Source: Euryarchaeota archaeon UBA346 (GTDB lineage: Archaea; Thermoplasmatota; E2; DHVEG-1). From it: a DNA stretch of 12,924 nt. The DNA lies in assembly GCA_002496355.1 (NCBI GenBank), contig DAJP01000027.1, positions 20,149 to 33,072 of the forward strand, read 5' to 3'. How positions within the stretch are numbered: the first letter of the stretch is position 1; each line of letters starts with the position of its first letter. The position numbers and the translations under genes were made by a program. Below the pieces are notes generated by a model that saw nothing but the letters and a program-made list of their open reading frames with translations, was not told where the DNA came from and made no database searches. Below, piece after piece: positions 5,975 through 12,721 of the stretch.

Positions 5975-7305
5975 GGTGGGGATTCGCTCAGCAGGTCATA
6001 CATGTTAACGTAATGCGTCTCTGTTCGGAACGCCATCTGGTCGTGATCTGCGAAACTAAAAACCATATCACCAGTCGCTGGGCAGGCGACCCATTGGTTC
6101 CAGGATTCAGCCATCCCGGTCCCTTTCCCGAGCCGTTCAATTAGCCGCAAGAGGGGGAAATCCTCCGCGCGATATCCGTTTCGCAACACCTCCAAGGTGT
6201 TGTTCAGTGATAAATTACCCCAGGTGATGTAGATTTCTTTACTGACGGATTTGTATAGTTGGTAGACGGCAAAATACGGATTGGTTTTTTGTAAGAATAT
6301 CAATTTGAGAAATGCGATCAACCCGGAGGGATTATATGGTTTGCGTTGGGTTGCAGCAATCGAGGGTTCAAGGAACACATTGGTTCGACGCACCACATGT
6401 TCAAGAGCCCAGAACGGTTTGATGTTTTCAACAGAGTCGTTATGGGTCCCAACGTAGGTGAGATTCGCGGTTTGTTCAAGGGCAAAACCAATGGCAGGGT
6501 CCGCTTGGGAGACGATAAAATTGAACCCATGTGTCCGATTCGTATTCAGGATCTCCAGAGCCTGCTTCGCTGTCATCGCGGTATCTAAGACCTCCTGGAC
6601 ACGGAAATGATAGGGGTTCCCTTCGAACGTCTGATCTTTACTCCAGCAGATCTGAATCCCAAGGGAGACTCCATGAGAATTCATTCCACCTCCAGTATGA
6701 AATGACCCAGCAACCGCAGGTGATAGCGAAGCAGAAGCATTGTCTGGATTCCGGACGACTAAAACAGTGTTCTCATGGGCGTATTTTCCACTCACAGGGT
6801 CCTGGATGGTGGAGGGGAGATCAAAACTTCGTGCATGGTACAATCGTCCATCGATCGTCGCAATTCCCCACGCAGCAATTCCGTAACATCCATGATCAGC
6901 ATACTCAATCGCCATGATCGCTGTGACGATATCATTAAAAGAGATGTTAGCTCCATCAGCAATTCCCTGCATCTCTTCTATATATTCCAAGGGAACATAT
7001 GGTTTGGAGATGTTCCAAAACCCAAGGAATTCATTTAACGGAAGGTACGACTCTGCGTAATGCAAGAAAGCGCGGATGTTCTGTTGGACTTTTTCTTGTA
7101 ATAGAAACCCATGTTGGTAACCCATCTCGTAATGTGTTCCACTCACATGTAGAATTGTGATATTGTCTTGTTCCTCGACCCAGCCTCCATCCAAAATAGA
7201 TGTTTGTGTTGGAGCGAGTTTTTTTTGTTGTTCGGTTATAAGAGCTGCCTGTGTGAGTGGCAAGAGACAACAAAGGCATATGAATACAACACAGAGATTT
7301 CTCAT
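5971..7305 (-). CDS. Secreted C45-family Ntn hydrolase / acyltransferase (choloylglycine-hydrolase-like)
   Basis: Likely a self-activating amidase or acyltransferase acting outside the cell on N-acyl amino acids, peptides or similar amides; the substrate is unknown. From the ATG at 7305 the protein has 444 residues. It starts with a signal peptide (MRNLCVVFICLCC...LTQA, cleavage about residue 20). GTHYEMGYQHG (about 56-66) is the conserved N-terminal C45 motif. The sequence ADHGCYGIAAWG places Cys140 after Gly139, the usual autoproteolysis site and nucleophile. IDGRLYHARSFDLP follows, as in acyl-CoA:6-aminopenicillanate acyltransferase-like and C45 proteins. The C-terminal half includes FNFIVSQADPAIGFALE and NQWVACPATGDM. 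The start is fixed by CCTCC at 7314-7318 (GGAGG on the minus strand), eight bases upstream; the longer in-frame ATGs at 7335 and 7320 have no ribosome site. It is flanked by two aminotransferase genes. Confidence 0.85.
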   Translation of the reverse strand: MRNLCVVFICLCCLLPLTQAALITEQQKKLAPTQTSILDGGWVEEQDNITILHVSGTHYEMGYQHGFLLQEKVQQNIRAFLHYAESYLPLNEFLGFWNISKPYVPLEYIEEMQGIADGANISFNDIVTAIMAIEYADHGCYGIAAWGIATIDGRLYHARSFDLPSTIQDPVSGKYAHENTVLVVRNPDNASASLSPAVAGSFHTGGGMNSHGVSLGIQICWSKDQTFEGNPYHFRVQEVLDTAMTAKQALEILNTNRTHGFNFIVSQADPAIGFALEQTANLTYVGTHNDSVENIKPFWALEHVVRRTNVFLEPSIAATQRKPYNPSGLIAFLKLIFLQKTNPYFAVYQLYKSVSKEIYITWGNLSLNNTLEVLRNGYRAEDFPLLRLIERLGKGTGMAESWNQWVACPATGDMVFSFADHDQMAFRTETHYVNMYDLLSESPP

Positions 7306-7338
7306 AAAGGATTCCTCCATATCCACAATCAGCATATC

Positions 7339-7350
7339 TCTTTATAAAAA
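7339..7350 (-). promoter_or_regulatory. TATA box of the secreted hydrolase gene
   Basis: The minus strand reads TTTTTATAAAG about 40 bases upstream of the chosen ATG. A start near 7319 would leave a leader of about 14 bases containing the GGAGG site, which independently favours the start at 7305 over the longer forms. Confidence 0.55.
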
Positions 7351-7385
7351 TAATGGTCGAGAGAATCAGTCCTGCATTCAACGAA

Positions 7386-8669
7386 TCAAGGTGTTTTTGC
7401 GAGATACCTGCTGATCCTTTCGATACCCTCGATAATCTTCTCATGTTCGTAGCAGAGCGGACCATAGGAAAGGCGTAATCCGTATCTCATGCTTGGACCA
7501 AAACCAGTTCCAGGGATAAGCAGCACACCGGTCGTTTTCAACAATCGTTTGACAAAACCTTGTAGTTGCATTTGGTGTGGTGTGGGACAGCAGGTATATA
7601 ATCCACCAGCCGGAGTGAGTCGTTTCCAACCAAGCTGGGAATCTATTGCTGACATCATGACCGCAGCGGTTTTCTGATATAGGCTTCGCGTATCATTGAC
7701 ATATTGTTTCAACGAACCATCCGCCAGGGTTTGTTCTAAGAACCGGGTGGTGGTCATACTATGCAAACTATCAGGGGAGAGGAGGATAGATTCGTTGATT
7801 TTTTCTAATCCATTAATCACGGTTTCATGTGCTTCAACCCATCCAAAACGTCGTCCAAGGCTGGAGAGCCATTTCGAGTTGGAGTGAAGCGTGATCAGAT
7901 GAGGATGCTCTTGGGGAGACCAGGAATAGCATCGCGGCATTTTTCTGAACCACAGGGCTTTATACGCGAAATCCAAGAGGAGGTACCCATTCGCATCTGA
8001 GACGATATCCAAGGCGCTTGTTAAGAATTCTTCAGAGGGAATCTGGCTCGTGGGGTTATCCGGGACCGGAATTACGAATACTCGTAATCCTTTTTCACAG
8101 TGTTGTTTGAGGATTTCTAAGGATGTATCAGGGGCTGGCAAATATGTCCAGGTCCGTGGATCTAGAGCGGGGATGAACCTGATCGGGGAACCGGGTAATG
8201 CACATTTCACGGCATTGAGGTAGTTCGCATAGGTCGGGTCGAGAAACCCGATGGGTTCACCAGGGTCGCAGACTGCACGCAGGACATCATGGAACAACTG
8301 GGTTGAGGAATGACCAAGCAGGATGTTATTTCGTTCCAAGGAGTTCAGACCATAAATGGTCTCCTCGAATCGACAGAGCTGCTCTCTGCAGGATGAATCT
8401 CCTATGATCGGACTGTATCTCCCGCTTTGATGAAATAATCTGGCATCGTTAAGAATCATCTGGTATGCATTTCTCAAGGCTTCAGGTGCGGTATGGTTAC
8501 ACCAGCCACCACCAAACGAGATGATATTCTCAGGGTCCAATCCCATATCATGGATTGCTTGAGCTTCCGCTATTTTCATTATCGTCTGAATCGGGGATAA
8601 TCCCCTAAGCTCCTGTTCGATAAGGTGCGAGAGGTGAAGCTTCTTTTTTTGCTCCGCAGAAACGCTCAT
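7386..8669 (-). CDS. Pyridoxal-phosphate aminotransferase, class I/II, divergent second copy
   Basis: The 427-residue protein is a fold-type I PLP enzyme. It shows LGHSSTQLFHDVL (118-130, cofactor phosphate loop), N205 in PVPDNPTSQ, D233 in LLLDFAY, Schiff-base K266 in LHSNSKWLSSLGRRFGW with an arginine pair following, and R399 in YGLRLSYG for the substrate carboxylate. All expected catalytic residues are present, so it should be active. The substrate is not predictable; the longer N-terminal region and unusual FGGGWCNHTAPEAL segment set it well apart from the aminotransferase at 4789-5919, so it does not look like a recent duplicate. No membrane segment is seen. No ribosome site precedes the ATG at 8669. 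It is divergent from the dehydrogenase at 8776, with only 106 bases between them, and lies about 80 bases upstream of the secreted hydrolase. Confidence 0.9.
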   Translation of the reverse strand: MSVSAEQKKKLHLSHLIEQELRGLSPIQTIMKIAEAQAIHDMGLDPENIISFGGGWCNHTAPEALRNAYQMILNDARLFHQSGRYSPIIGDSSCREQLCRFEETIYGLNSLERNNILLGHSSTQLFHDVLRAVCDPGEPIGFLDPTYANYLNAVKCALPGSPIRFIPALDPRTWTYLPAPDTSLEILKQHCEKGLRVFVIPVPDNPTSQIPSEEFLTSALDIVSDANGYLLLDFAYKALWFRKMPRCYSWSPQEHPHLITLHSNSKWLSSLGRRFGWVEAHETVINGLEKINESILLSPDSLHSMTTTRFLEQTLADGSLKQYVNDTRSLYQKTAAVMMSAIDSQLGWKRLTPAGGLYTCCPTPHQMQLQGFVKRLLKTTGVLLIPGTGFGPSMRYGLRLSYGPLCYEHEKIIEGIERISRYLAKTP

Positions 8670-8731
8670 AGACGCAAAAGAGACAAATCTTTCTTTAATC
8701 TTTCCTTTCGGATTTCTGTTATGTCAATAGG

Positions 8732-8743
8732 TTAATATATAAT
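8732..8743. promoter_or_regulatory. Near-symmetrical TATA element in the divergent aminotransferase/dehydrogenase gap
   Basis: TTAATATATAAT reads as a TATA box on both strands. On the plus strand it predicts a start near 8763 and a 13-base leader for the dehydrogenase. On the minus strand it predicts a start near 8711 and a leader of about 42 bases for the aminotransferase. A second minus-strand candidate, GATTAAAGA at about 8692-8700, would make the aminotransferase transcript leaderless. Confidence 0.5.
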
Positions 8744-8775
8744 AGAAGTCTATTTACAAAAAAAGAAGATGGAAG

Positions 8776-9603
8776 ATGAGTATGAAAGGAAAAATCGTGC
8801 TAATCACCGGGGCGACATCAGGAATCGGAAAAGAAACCGCGAAAGGTGTAGCGATGCAGGGAGCAACTGTTGTTTTCACCGCTAGAGATGCACAGCGAGG
8901 AGAACAAACGAGACAGGAACTCATCCAGCAAACAAAGAACCCAAACATCGACGTTTTGTTTTGTGATTTGGCATCATTCGCCTCTATCAGGGACTGTTGT
9001 AATCAATTTCTCAAAAAATATCCCGCGTTACATGTCTTAATCAATAATGCAGGAATCGTGGACTATCATCGACGAGAATCAAAAGACGGGATTGAAAACA
9101 TGTTTGCAGTCAATTATCTTGCACCCTTTCTCATGACCAATCTTCTTCTGGATATATTGAAAAAAAGCGCTCCCGCACGAATCATAAATCTTACCTCAGG
9201 GTTACATTCAGGAACCATTCATTTCGATGACATAGAGTTCAAAAAGGGTTTTTCTGGGATGAAGGTGTATGGTCATTCGAAACTCGCAATCATTCTTTGG
9301 ACCAGATTCTTGGCAGAGAACCTAAAAGGAACCGATGTGACAGTGAATTGTGTCAATCCAGGGATGAGCACGACGAACCTAGGGAGAGACGCAGGGTGGA
9401 TCTCTGCGAAGTTTTTTAAACTCCTTGGTAAAAAACCATCGATTGCTGCAGAAACCCCGATCCATCTAGCAAGTGCATCAGAAGTTGAAACAATAACTGG
9501 GGAATATTTCGAAAATAAATCTGTCAAAAAAATCAATGAAGAAACCTATGATATGGTTGCAGCCAGAAAATTATGGGAGATCAGTAAAACATATGTTGGA
9601 TAA
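8776..9603 (+). CDS. Short-chain dehydrogenase/reductase (retinol-dehydrogenase-like)
   Basis: An NAD(P)(H)-dependent oxidoreductase of the classical SDR type, 275 residues, cytoplasmic. The Rossmann motif TGATSGIG is at 11-18. An arginine after the second strand (TARD, R37) suggests a preference for NADP(H). NNAG is at 90-93, and the catalytic set is N113, S141, Y165 and K169 (YGHSK), followed by NPGM at 194-197, the nicotinamide-side loop. The TSGLHSG and YGHSKLA(I/N) region resembles the retinol dehydrogenase/WW-oxidoreductase branch common in eukaryotes and bacteria; the actual substrate is unknown, perhaps a lipid or aromatic alcohol or ketone. The ATG at 8776 follows GGAAG closely; the ATG at 8782 is an alternative. 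It is convergent with the small-protein pair, with 12 bases between stops. Confidence 0.93.
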   Translation: MSMKGKIVLITGATSGIGKETAKGVAMQGATVVFTARDAQRGEQTRQELIQQTKNPNIDVLFCDLASFASIRDCCNQFLKKYPALHVLINNAGIVDYHRRESKDGIENMFAVNYLAPFLMTNLLLDILKKSAPARIINLTSGLHSGTIHFDDIEFKKGFSGMKVYGHSKLAIILWTRFLAENLKGTDVTVNCVNPGMSTTNLGRDAGWISAKFFKLLGKKPSIAAETPIHLASASEVETITGEYFENKSVKKINEETYDMVAARKLWEISKTYVG

Positions 9604-9615
9604 TAAGAAGGATTC

Positions 9616-9819
9616 TTACTCCATTCCCTTCATATCATCTTCCATGCGTTTATCAAGCTCTTTGTCGACCCCTTGTTCATGGGCGATCTTCTGCAGATCA
9701 GCGATGATATTCTCCCAGAGTACCTGCTGGGCAAGGGCATAGTCCCATAGATCTAATCGTTTTGCCCCATCGCCTTTCTTGAAATCTTCAATGAGTTCTT
9801 TTTTATCTTCTTCATTCAT
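9616..9819 (-). CDS. Small acidic protein of unknown function, downstream member of a tandem pair
   Basis: Not recognised. From the ATG at 9819 the product has 67 residues, very rich in Asp, Glu and Lys, predicted helical, with no signal or membrane segment. It is a clear paralogue of the protein encoded just upstream: about 24 of the first 46 residues are identical with no gaps. The shared core is MNExDKK, then DFKKGD, K(K/R)LD(M/L)W and LWExI. The tail is different and longer (KELDKRMEDDMKGME). A longer start at 9834 overlaps the upstream stop in an ATGA arrangement, but the start at 9819 aligns with the paralogue's start and has GAGGG at about the right distance. Tight spacing implies one transcript and probably coupled translation. 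Confidence 0.75.
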   Translation of the reverse strand: MNEEDKKELIEDFKKGDGAKRLDLWDYALAQQVLWENIIADLQKIAHEQGVDKELDKRMEDDMKGME

Positions 9820-9830
9820 GACAAAGACCC

Positions 9831-10013
9831 TCATTCCTCTTCAGCTGCTTTTCCTTTCTGCGGATTTGTTGCTTGAGCGACCATGGACATTTCTGCAAGG
9901 ATCTCCTCCCACAGTGCTTCTTGGTCGACCGCGAAGTACCACATATCTAATTTTTTTTCGATATCCCCTTTTTTGAAATCGTCAAGAAATGCTTTTTTAT
10001 CGTCTTCGTTCAC
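9831..10013 (-). CDS. Small acidic protein of unknown function, upstream member of a tandem pair
   Basis: Not recognised. The 60-residue product starts with GTG at 10013, supported by GGGAG about six bases before it. It is a charged, soluble, helix-prone protein. Residues 1-46 align without gaps with the downstream paralogue, and the Trp/Leu/aromatic core KKLDMWYFAVDQEALWEEIL is the best conserved part, which suggests a small helical-hairpin fold or a protein-binding surface. The tail is KGKAAEEE. A TATA box at about 10050-10060 gives a leader of about 16 bases that includes the ribosome site, so this is the first gene of the pair. The zinc-ribbon nuclease gene lies divergently across the 238-base gap. 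Confidence 0.8.
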   Translation of the reverse strand: MNEDDKKAFLDDFKKGDIEKKLDMWYFAVDQEALWEEILAEMSMVAQATNPQKGKAAEEE

Positions 10014-10049
10014 GGGTACTCCCTGCGAGTAGTACAGAAATAGAGATGT

Positions 10050-10060
10050 CCTATATATTT
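10050..10060 (-). promoter_or_regulatory. TATA box of the tandem small-protein operon
   Basis: The minus strand reads AAATATATAGG, a strong archaeal TATA match. It would start a transcript near 10029, just ahead of the GGGAG site and the GTG start at 10013. Confidence 0.6.
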
Positions 10061-10210
10061 CTTTATTGTTTCATCGACTCAAACCAAGAGGCTACATTAC
10101 CGTTCCGTTGTGAAGAAGATGTCACAAACTATGATATGTTTCCTATTTTTATTACTTCAAATTCATGCTGGTTTATCAACAAATAACACACAGAACGTCT
10201 CAAATTGAAA

Positions 10211-10222
10211 AAATATATAAAT
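10211..10222 (+). promoter_or_regulatory. TATA box of the zinc-ribbon nuclease gene
   Basis: AAATATATAAAT on the plus strand has a predicted transcript start near 10242, about 10 bases before the ATG at 10252. Between this box and the opposing one at 10050 lie about 150 bases in which I see no gene, RNA or convincing repeat. Confidence 0.6.
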
Positions 10223-10251
10223 AACAATAAGATATTTGGTACGGGATTCGT

Positions 10252-11085
10252 ATGGGATGGGACAAAATGTTCAACTGCGAACGATGCAGTAAAAGACTCT
10301 GGACATCGTATCGGAAGTTACCTGATGGTAAAGTGGTTTGCAATGAGTGTTATAATTTTTTCTTGATGCAGCTACTCGATAAGATAAATGACAATAAAGC
10401 ATATGATATCGTTTATAATTTTGTTGAGAAATATCAGGGGAAATACCCTACGGATCTTTTAGAGGAGCTTATTAAATTACTTGGGATAAAATATAAAATA
10501 ACGATCGATGAGCTCTCACTGCGAGAAGTGCTGCAAATCATCTGGGGCAAAATGGAGCAGGATAACCGGCTGGTGAAGCTCGCCAAACTCGAACGAGACC
10601 TCAAACGAGACGTCACTAACCCGCATGATTACTTCTGCGAGGTTTGTAATGTTAAACTCCCGAAAACAGAATATGATTATTCCATGACCAATTTTGGGAA
10701 ATCCCTCTGTATGCATCATCAACGCGAAAAACGAGCATCACCACATGCGTTGAAGCTCTACGAATCATTACGAAAACGAGGTGTCTTCTGCGAACTAGAA
10801 TCCTTCAATAGTTCAAAAAATGTAGACATCTCAGTAAGGGACGCCCGCTTGTATATCGGAATCGATGGGGAGCACCATAACTTAGACCCGGAGCAGGTGG
10901 TCATCGACCTGATGAGAGACGAAGAATCCTATAAGGAAGGTTATGCGACGAAACGATATTCCCTCAAAGAGATCGATGAGAGTCTTGAGGGCATCGCAGA
11001 AACCCTCACAGAAGTCGTAAAACAACGCACAAAAAAATTCCAGCAAGAAAAATTTTTTCCCCAAGAATCTGTTACGAAGTTTTAA
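10252..11085 (+). CDS. Zinc-ribbon protein with a Vsr/DUF559-like nuclease domain
   Basis: Probable DNA-binding or DNA-cutting protein, 277 residues, cytoplasmic. A first zinc ribbon is formed by C9-x2-C12 (FNCERC) and C30-x2-C33 (VVCNEC). A helical, charged middle (about 36-120) follows. A second possible metal site has C129-x2-C132 (FCEVC) and C153 with H155/H156 (LCMHH). The C-terminal part (about 163-258) resembles Vsr/DUF559 PD-(D/E)xK nucleases: a helix ALKLYESLRKRG, a strand with E181/E183, D192 (VDISV), then LYIGIDGEHH (199-209), and a final helix after YATKRYSLKEIDESLEG. The acidic residue that DUF559 proteins carry two places before the DG is glycine here (G203), as Vsr-type enzymes also lack it, so activity is uncertain. 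The start is the ATG at 10252; the ATG at 10267 (MFNCERC) is possible. No partner restriction or methylase gene is seen. Confidence 0.75.
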   Translation: MGWDKMFNCERCSKRLWTSYRKLPDGKVVCNECYNFFLMQLLDKINDNKAYDIVYNFVEKYQGKYPTDLLEELIKLLGIKYKITIDELSLREVLQIIWGKMEQDNRLVKLAKLERDLKRDVTNPHDYFCEVCNVKLPKTEYDYSMTNFGKSLCMHHQREKRASPHALKLYESLRKRGVFCELESFNSSKNVDISVRDARLYIGIDGEHHNLDPEQVVIDLMRDEESYKEGYATKRYSLKEIDESLEGIAETLTEVVKQRTKKFQQEKFFPQESVTKF

Positions 11086-11140
11086 CACAGGACAACACAA
11101 CATCAGCGGGATAGCAAAGGGATTGACTCTGCGAGTATCT

Positions 11141-11156
11141 TCATTTTTTAAAATGA
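11141..11156 (+). terminator. Possible weak hairpin/T-run terminator after the nuclease gene
   Basis: TCATTTTTTAAAATGA is a seven-base inverted repeat around TT with a run of six T, 56 bases past the nuclease stop. It is AT-rich and could instead be a chance palindrome or a protein site. Confidence 0.25.
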
Positions 11157-11202
11157 TATAACAGATGGAGGTTTGTATCTATTTGTTTGTAGGTGTTCGA
11201 TA

Positions 11203-11218
11203 GTTTATATATATAAAC
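11203..11218. promoter_or_regulatory. Perfect 16-base palindromic TATA element upstream of msrA
   Basis: GTTTATATATATAAAC is its own reverse complement. As a plus-strand TATA box it predicts a start near 11236 and a leader of about 37 bases for msrA. A second palindromic TATA, CTATATATAG at 11227-11236, lies 8 bases further on and predicts a leader of about 16 bases. Either could be the promoter, or one may be an operator. Confidence 0.5.
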
Positions 11219-11272
11219 GTGAAAAACTATATATAGAGTTGAAGCCTGACCGTTTCAAAAGGGTGACTCGTT

Positions 11273-11743
11273 ATGGAGAAAGCTATCTTTGGTGCAGGTT
11301 GTTTCTGGCATGTCGAAGAAGCATTCCGACAACTTAAAGGTGTTCTATCGACAACGGTGGGATACACTGGTGGTTCATTGAAGGATCCTACCTACGAAGA
11401 TGTCTGCACAGATAAAACCGGTCATGCTGAGGTCGTCGAAATTACCTATGACCCCCGGAAGATAACCTATGAACATCTTCTGGATGTTTTCTGGGAGATC
11501 CATGACCCGACGACAAAGAATAGACAAGGACCAGATATCGGAACACAATATCGTTCAGCGATCTTCTATTATTCATCAGAACAGCGGACAGCCGCGGAAC
11601 AATCGAAAAAGAATCTAGAGCAATCAGGGAAATACAGAAAAAAGGTTATGACTGAGATTACACAGGCAATGATGTTCTATCCAGCCGAGGAGTACCATCA
11701 GCACTATTTAGAAAAACATGGATTAGCTGCGTGCCCTCGTTAA
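11273..11743 (+). CDS. msrA: Peptide-methionine (S)-S-oxide reductase
   Basis: Repairs the S form of methionine sulfoxide in proteins and free methionine, giving protection against oxidants in the cytoplasm. The 156-residue protein matches compact single-domain MsrA. GAGCFWHVEEAF (8-19) carries the catalytic Cys10. Conserved segments follow: TTVGYTGG (27-34), TGHAEVVEITYDP (49-61), FWEIHDPTTKNRQGPDIGTQYRS (73-95) and YPAEEYHQHYL (136-146). Cys154 in the tail LAACPR is a candidate resolving cysteine; Cys45 is another. The start is well supported by GGGTGA at 11261-11266, six bases before the ATG. Two palindromic TATA elements precede it, and a strong T tract follows it, so it is likely transcribed alone. 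No msrB is visible. Confidence 0.96.
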   Translation: MEKAIFGAGCFWHVEEAFRQLKGVLSTTVGYTGGSLKDPTYEDVCTDKTGHAEVVEITYDPRKITYEHLLDVFWEIHDPTTKNRQGPDIGTQYRSAIFYYSSEQRTAAEQSKKNLEQSGKYRKKVMTEITQAMMFYPAEEYHQHYLEKHGLAACPR

Positions 11744-11748
11744 AAAAA

Positions 11749-11771
11749 TTTTTAAGAATGTTTTTTTTTTT
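11749..11771 (+). terminator. Poly-T terminator of msrA
   Basis: Just after the msrA stop, a T5 run at 11749-11753 and a T11 run at 11761-11771 lie on the transcribed sense. Such clustered T tracts are the usual archaeal intrinsic termination signal. They separate msrA from the next gene. Confidence 0.55.
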
Positions 11772-11824
11772 ACACAAAAAGTTTATCTTTACAAGAATGA
11801 TTCTTCATAAACGAGGAAAAGAAT

Positions 11825-12649
11825 ATGACGCCACGAAGTAAAAAGAGACTCCTTCAGGCAGGAAACATCCTTGCGGTTTTCATAACTATTATCATAAACG
11901 CACTTGCGGTGATTCTTCCGCTCAATGGAAAAACAACCCAAGAGCTCTCCGATGCCTTACCGAATTTTTTCGTACCCGCGGGTCTTACGTTTTCCATCTG
12001 GAGCATCATCTACATCCTATGGGTCGTCTTTGCAGTCTATCAAGCACGGGACCTATTCAAAAAAGAAGAGATATCTATGCCGTTTCTGTCACAGATCACC
12101 GGGTTGTTTATCCTCAGTAGTATCGCAAATAGCGCCTGGATCTTCCTGTGGCACTATGAACACGTCGGACTTTCATTACTGATAATGCTCCTTCTCCTCT
12201 GTTGTTTGCTCTCAATCTATGTTCGTCTGAAGATTGGGAAATCAAATGTCACGCTGAAAGAAAAACTCTGTGTCCATGTTCCCTTTAGCGTCTATCTGGG
12301 TTGGATCACGGTTGCAACGATAGCCAATGTAACCGCATTCCTCATCTCTATACAATGGGATGGTTTTGGCATCGACCAGTTAACCTGGACAATCGTGATT
12401 ATCGCAGTCGGAACCCTTCTTACATACCTCATGCTTGCTCTTCGGAAGGATCTTGCATTCAGTCTTGTTGTACTCTGGGCGTACTTTGGGATCTGGTTAA
12501 AACGAACAGCCCAGCCAAACACGATCACCGATATCAATATCGCAACAGCGGTAAGTGTCGCTATCGTTCTTATTTTCTCCGGTCTCCTTGCAGTCATTGG
12601 ATATCAACAGATGAGACGTAAGAAACAGATACCAGTAAAGAAAACCTAA
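11825..12649 (+). CDS. TspO/MBR-like tryptophan-rich membrane protein
   Basis: Polytopic membrane protein of 274 residues with about eight predicted helices: roughly 12-33, 50-73, 88-109, 113-133, 151-173, 184-205, 209-225 and 236-260. A basic tail (RRKKQIPVKKT) should be cytoplasmic. The segment LPLNGKTTQELSD...FVPAGLTFSIWSIIY (about 31-63), NSAWIFLW (102-109) and VYLGWITVATIAN (157-169) are what I recognise from the longer archaeal/bacterial proteins annotated as tryptophan-rich sensory protein (TspO/MBR family). Classical TspO has only five helices and about 160 residues, and binds porphyrins or steroids; ligand and role here are unknown. GAGGA at 11814-11818 supports the ATG at 11825. A weak TATA (GTTTATC, about 11780-11786) and the upstream T tract suggest its own transcript. 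Confidence 0.75.
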   Translation: MTPRSKKRLLQAGNILAVFITIIINALAVILPLNGKTTQELSDALPNFFVPAGLTFSIWSIIYILWVVFAVYQARDLFKKEEISMPFLSQITGLFILSSIANSAWIFLWHYEHVGLSLLIMLLLLCCLLSIYVRLKIGKSNVTLKEKLCVHVPFSVYLGWITVATIANVTAFLISIQWDGFGIDQLTWTIVIIAVGTLLTYLMLALRKDLAFSLVVLWAYFGIWLKRTAQPNTITDINIATAVSVAIVLIFSGLLAVIGYQQMRRKKQIPVKKT

Positions 12650-12685
12650 GAATACCGCTTCCCTCAAGTTCCTCACAGGAGAATA

Positions 12686-12695
12686 CCTTTTAATA
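12686..12695 (+). promoter_or_regulatory. TATA box of the HAD hydrolase gene (leaderless predicted)
   Basis: CCTTTTAATA has its centre about 31 bases before the ATG at 12722. The expected transcript start is within about 4 bases of the start codon, and no ribosome site is present, the same arrangement as at nrdJ. Confidence 0.5.
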
Positions 12696-12721
12696 CAACA
12701 GAGCATGTATCAGCGGATTTT

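Noticed and set aside
6531..6917. 128-codon plus-strand reading frame opposite the secreted hydrolase
   Set aside because: It is antisense to the conserved C45 core; its low-complexity Ser/Arg/Gln-rich translation looks like a shadow.
7031..7465. 144-codon minus-strand frame spanning the gap between the second aminotransferase and the hydrolase
   Set aside because: It overlaps both real genes in another frame, has no domain features, and the promoter of the hydrolase lies within it.
4789..8669. The two aminotransferases as a recent gene duplication
   Set aside because: Only the catalytic landmarks match; lengths, N-terminal regions and motif surroundings differ throughout.
9989..10186. Possible 65-codon plus-strand gene in the divergent gap
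   Set aside because: It overlaps the small-protein promoter and start antisense, has no ribosome site and no recognisable domain.
12301..12621. Plus-strand frame of 106 codons within the TspO-like gene
   Set aside because: It overlaps strongly hydrophobic codons of the real gene out of frame; its Cys/His-rich translation is a by-product.
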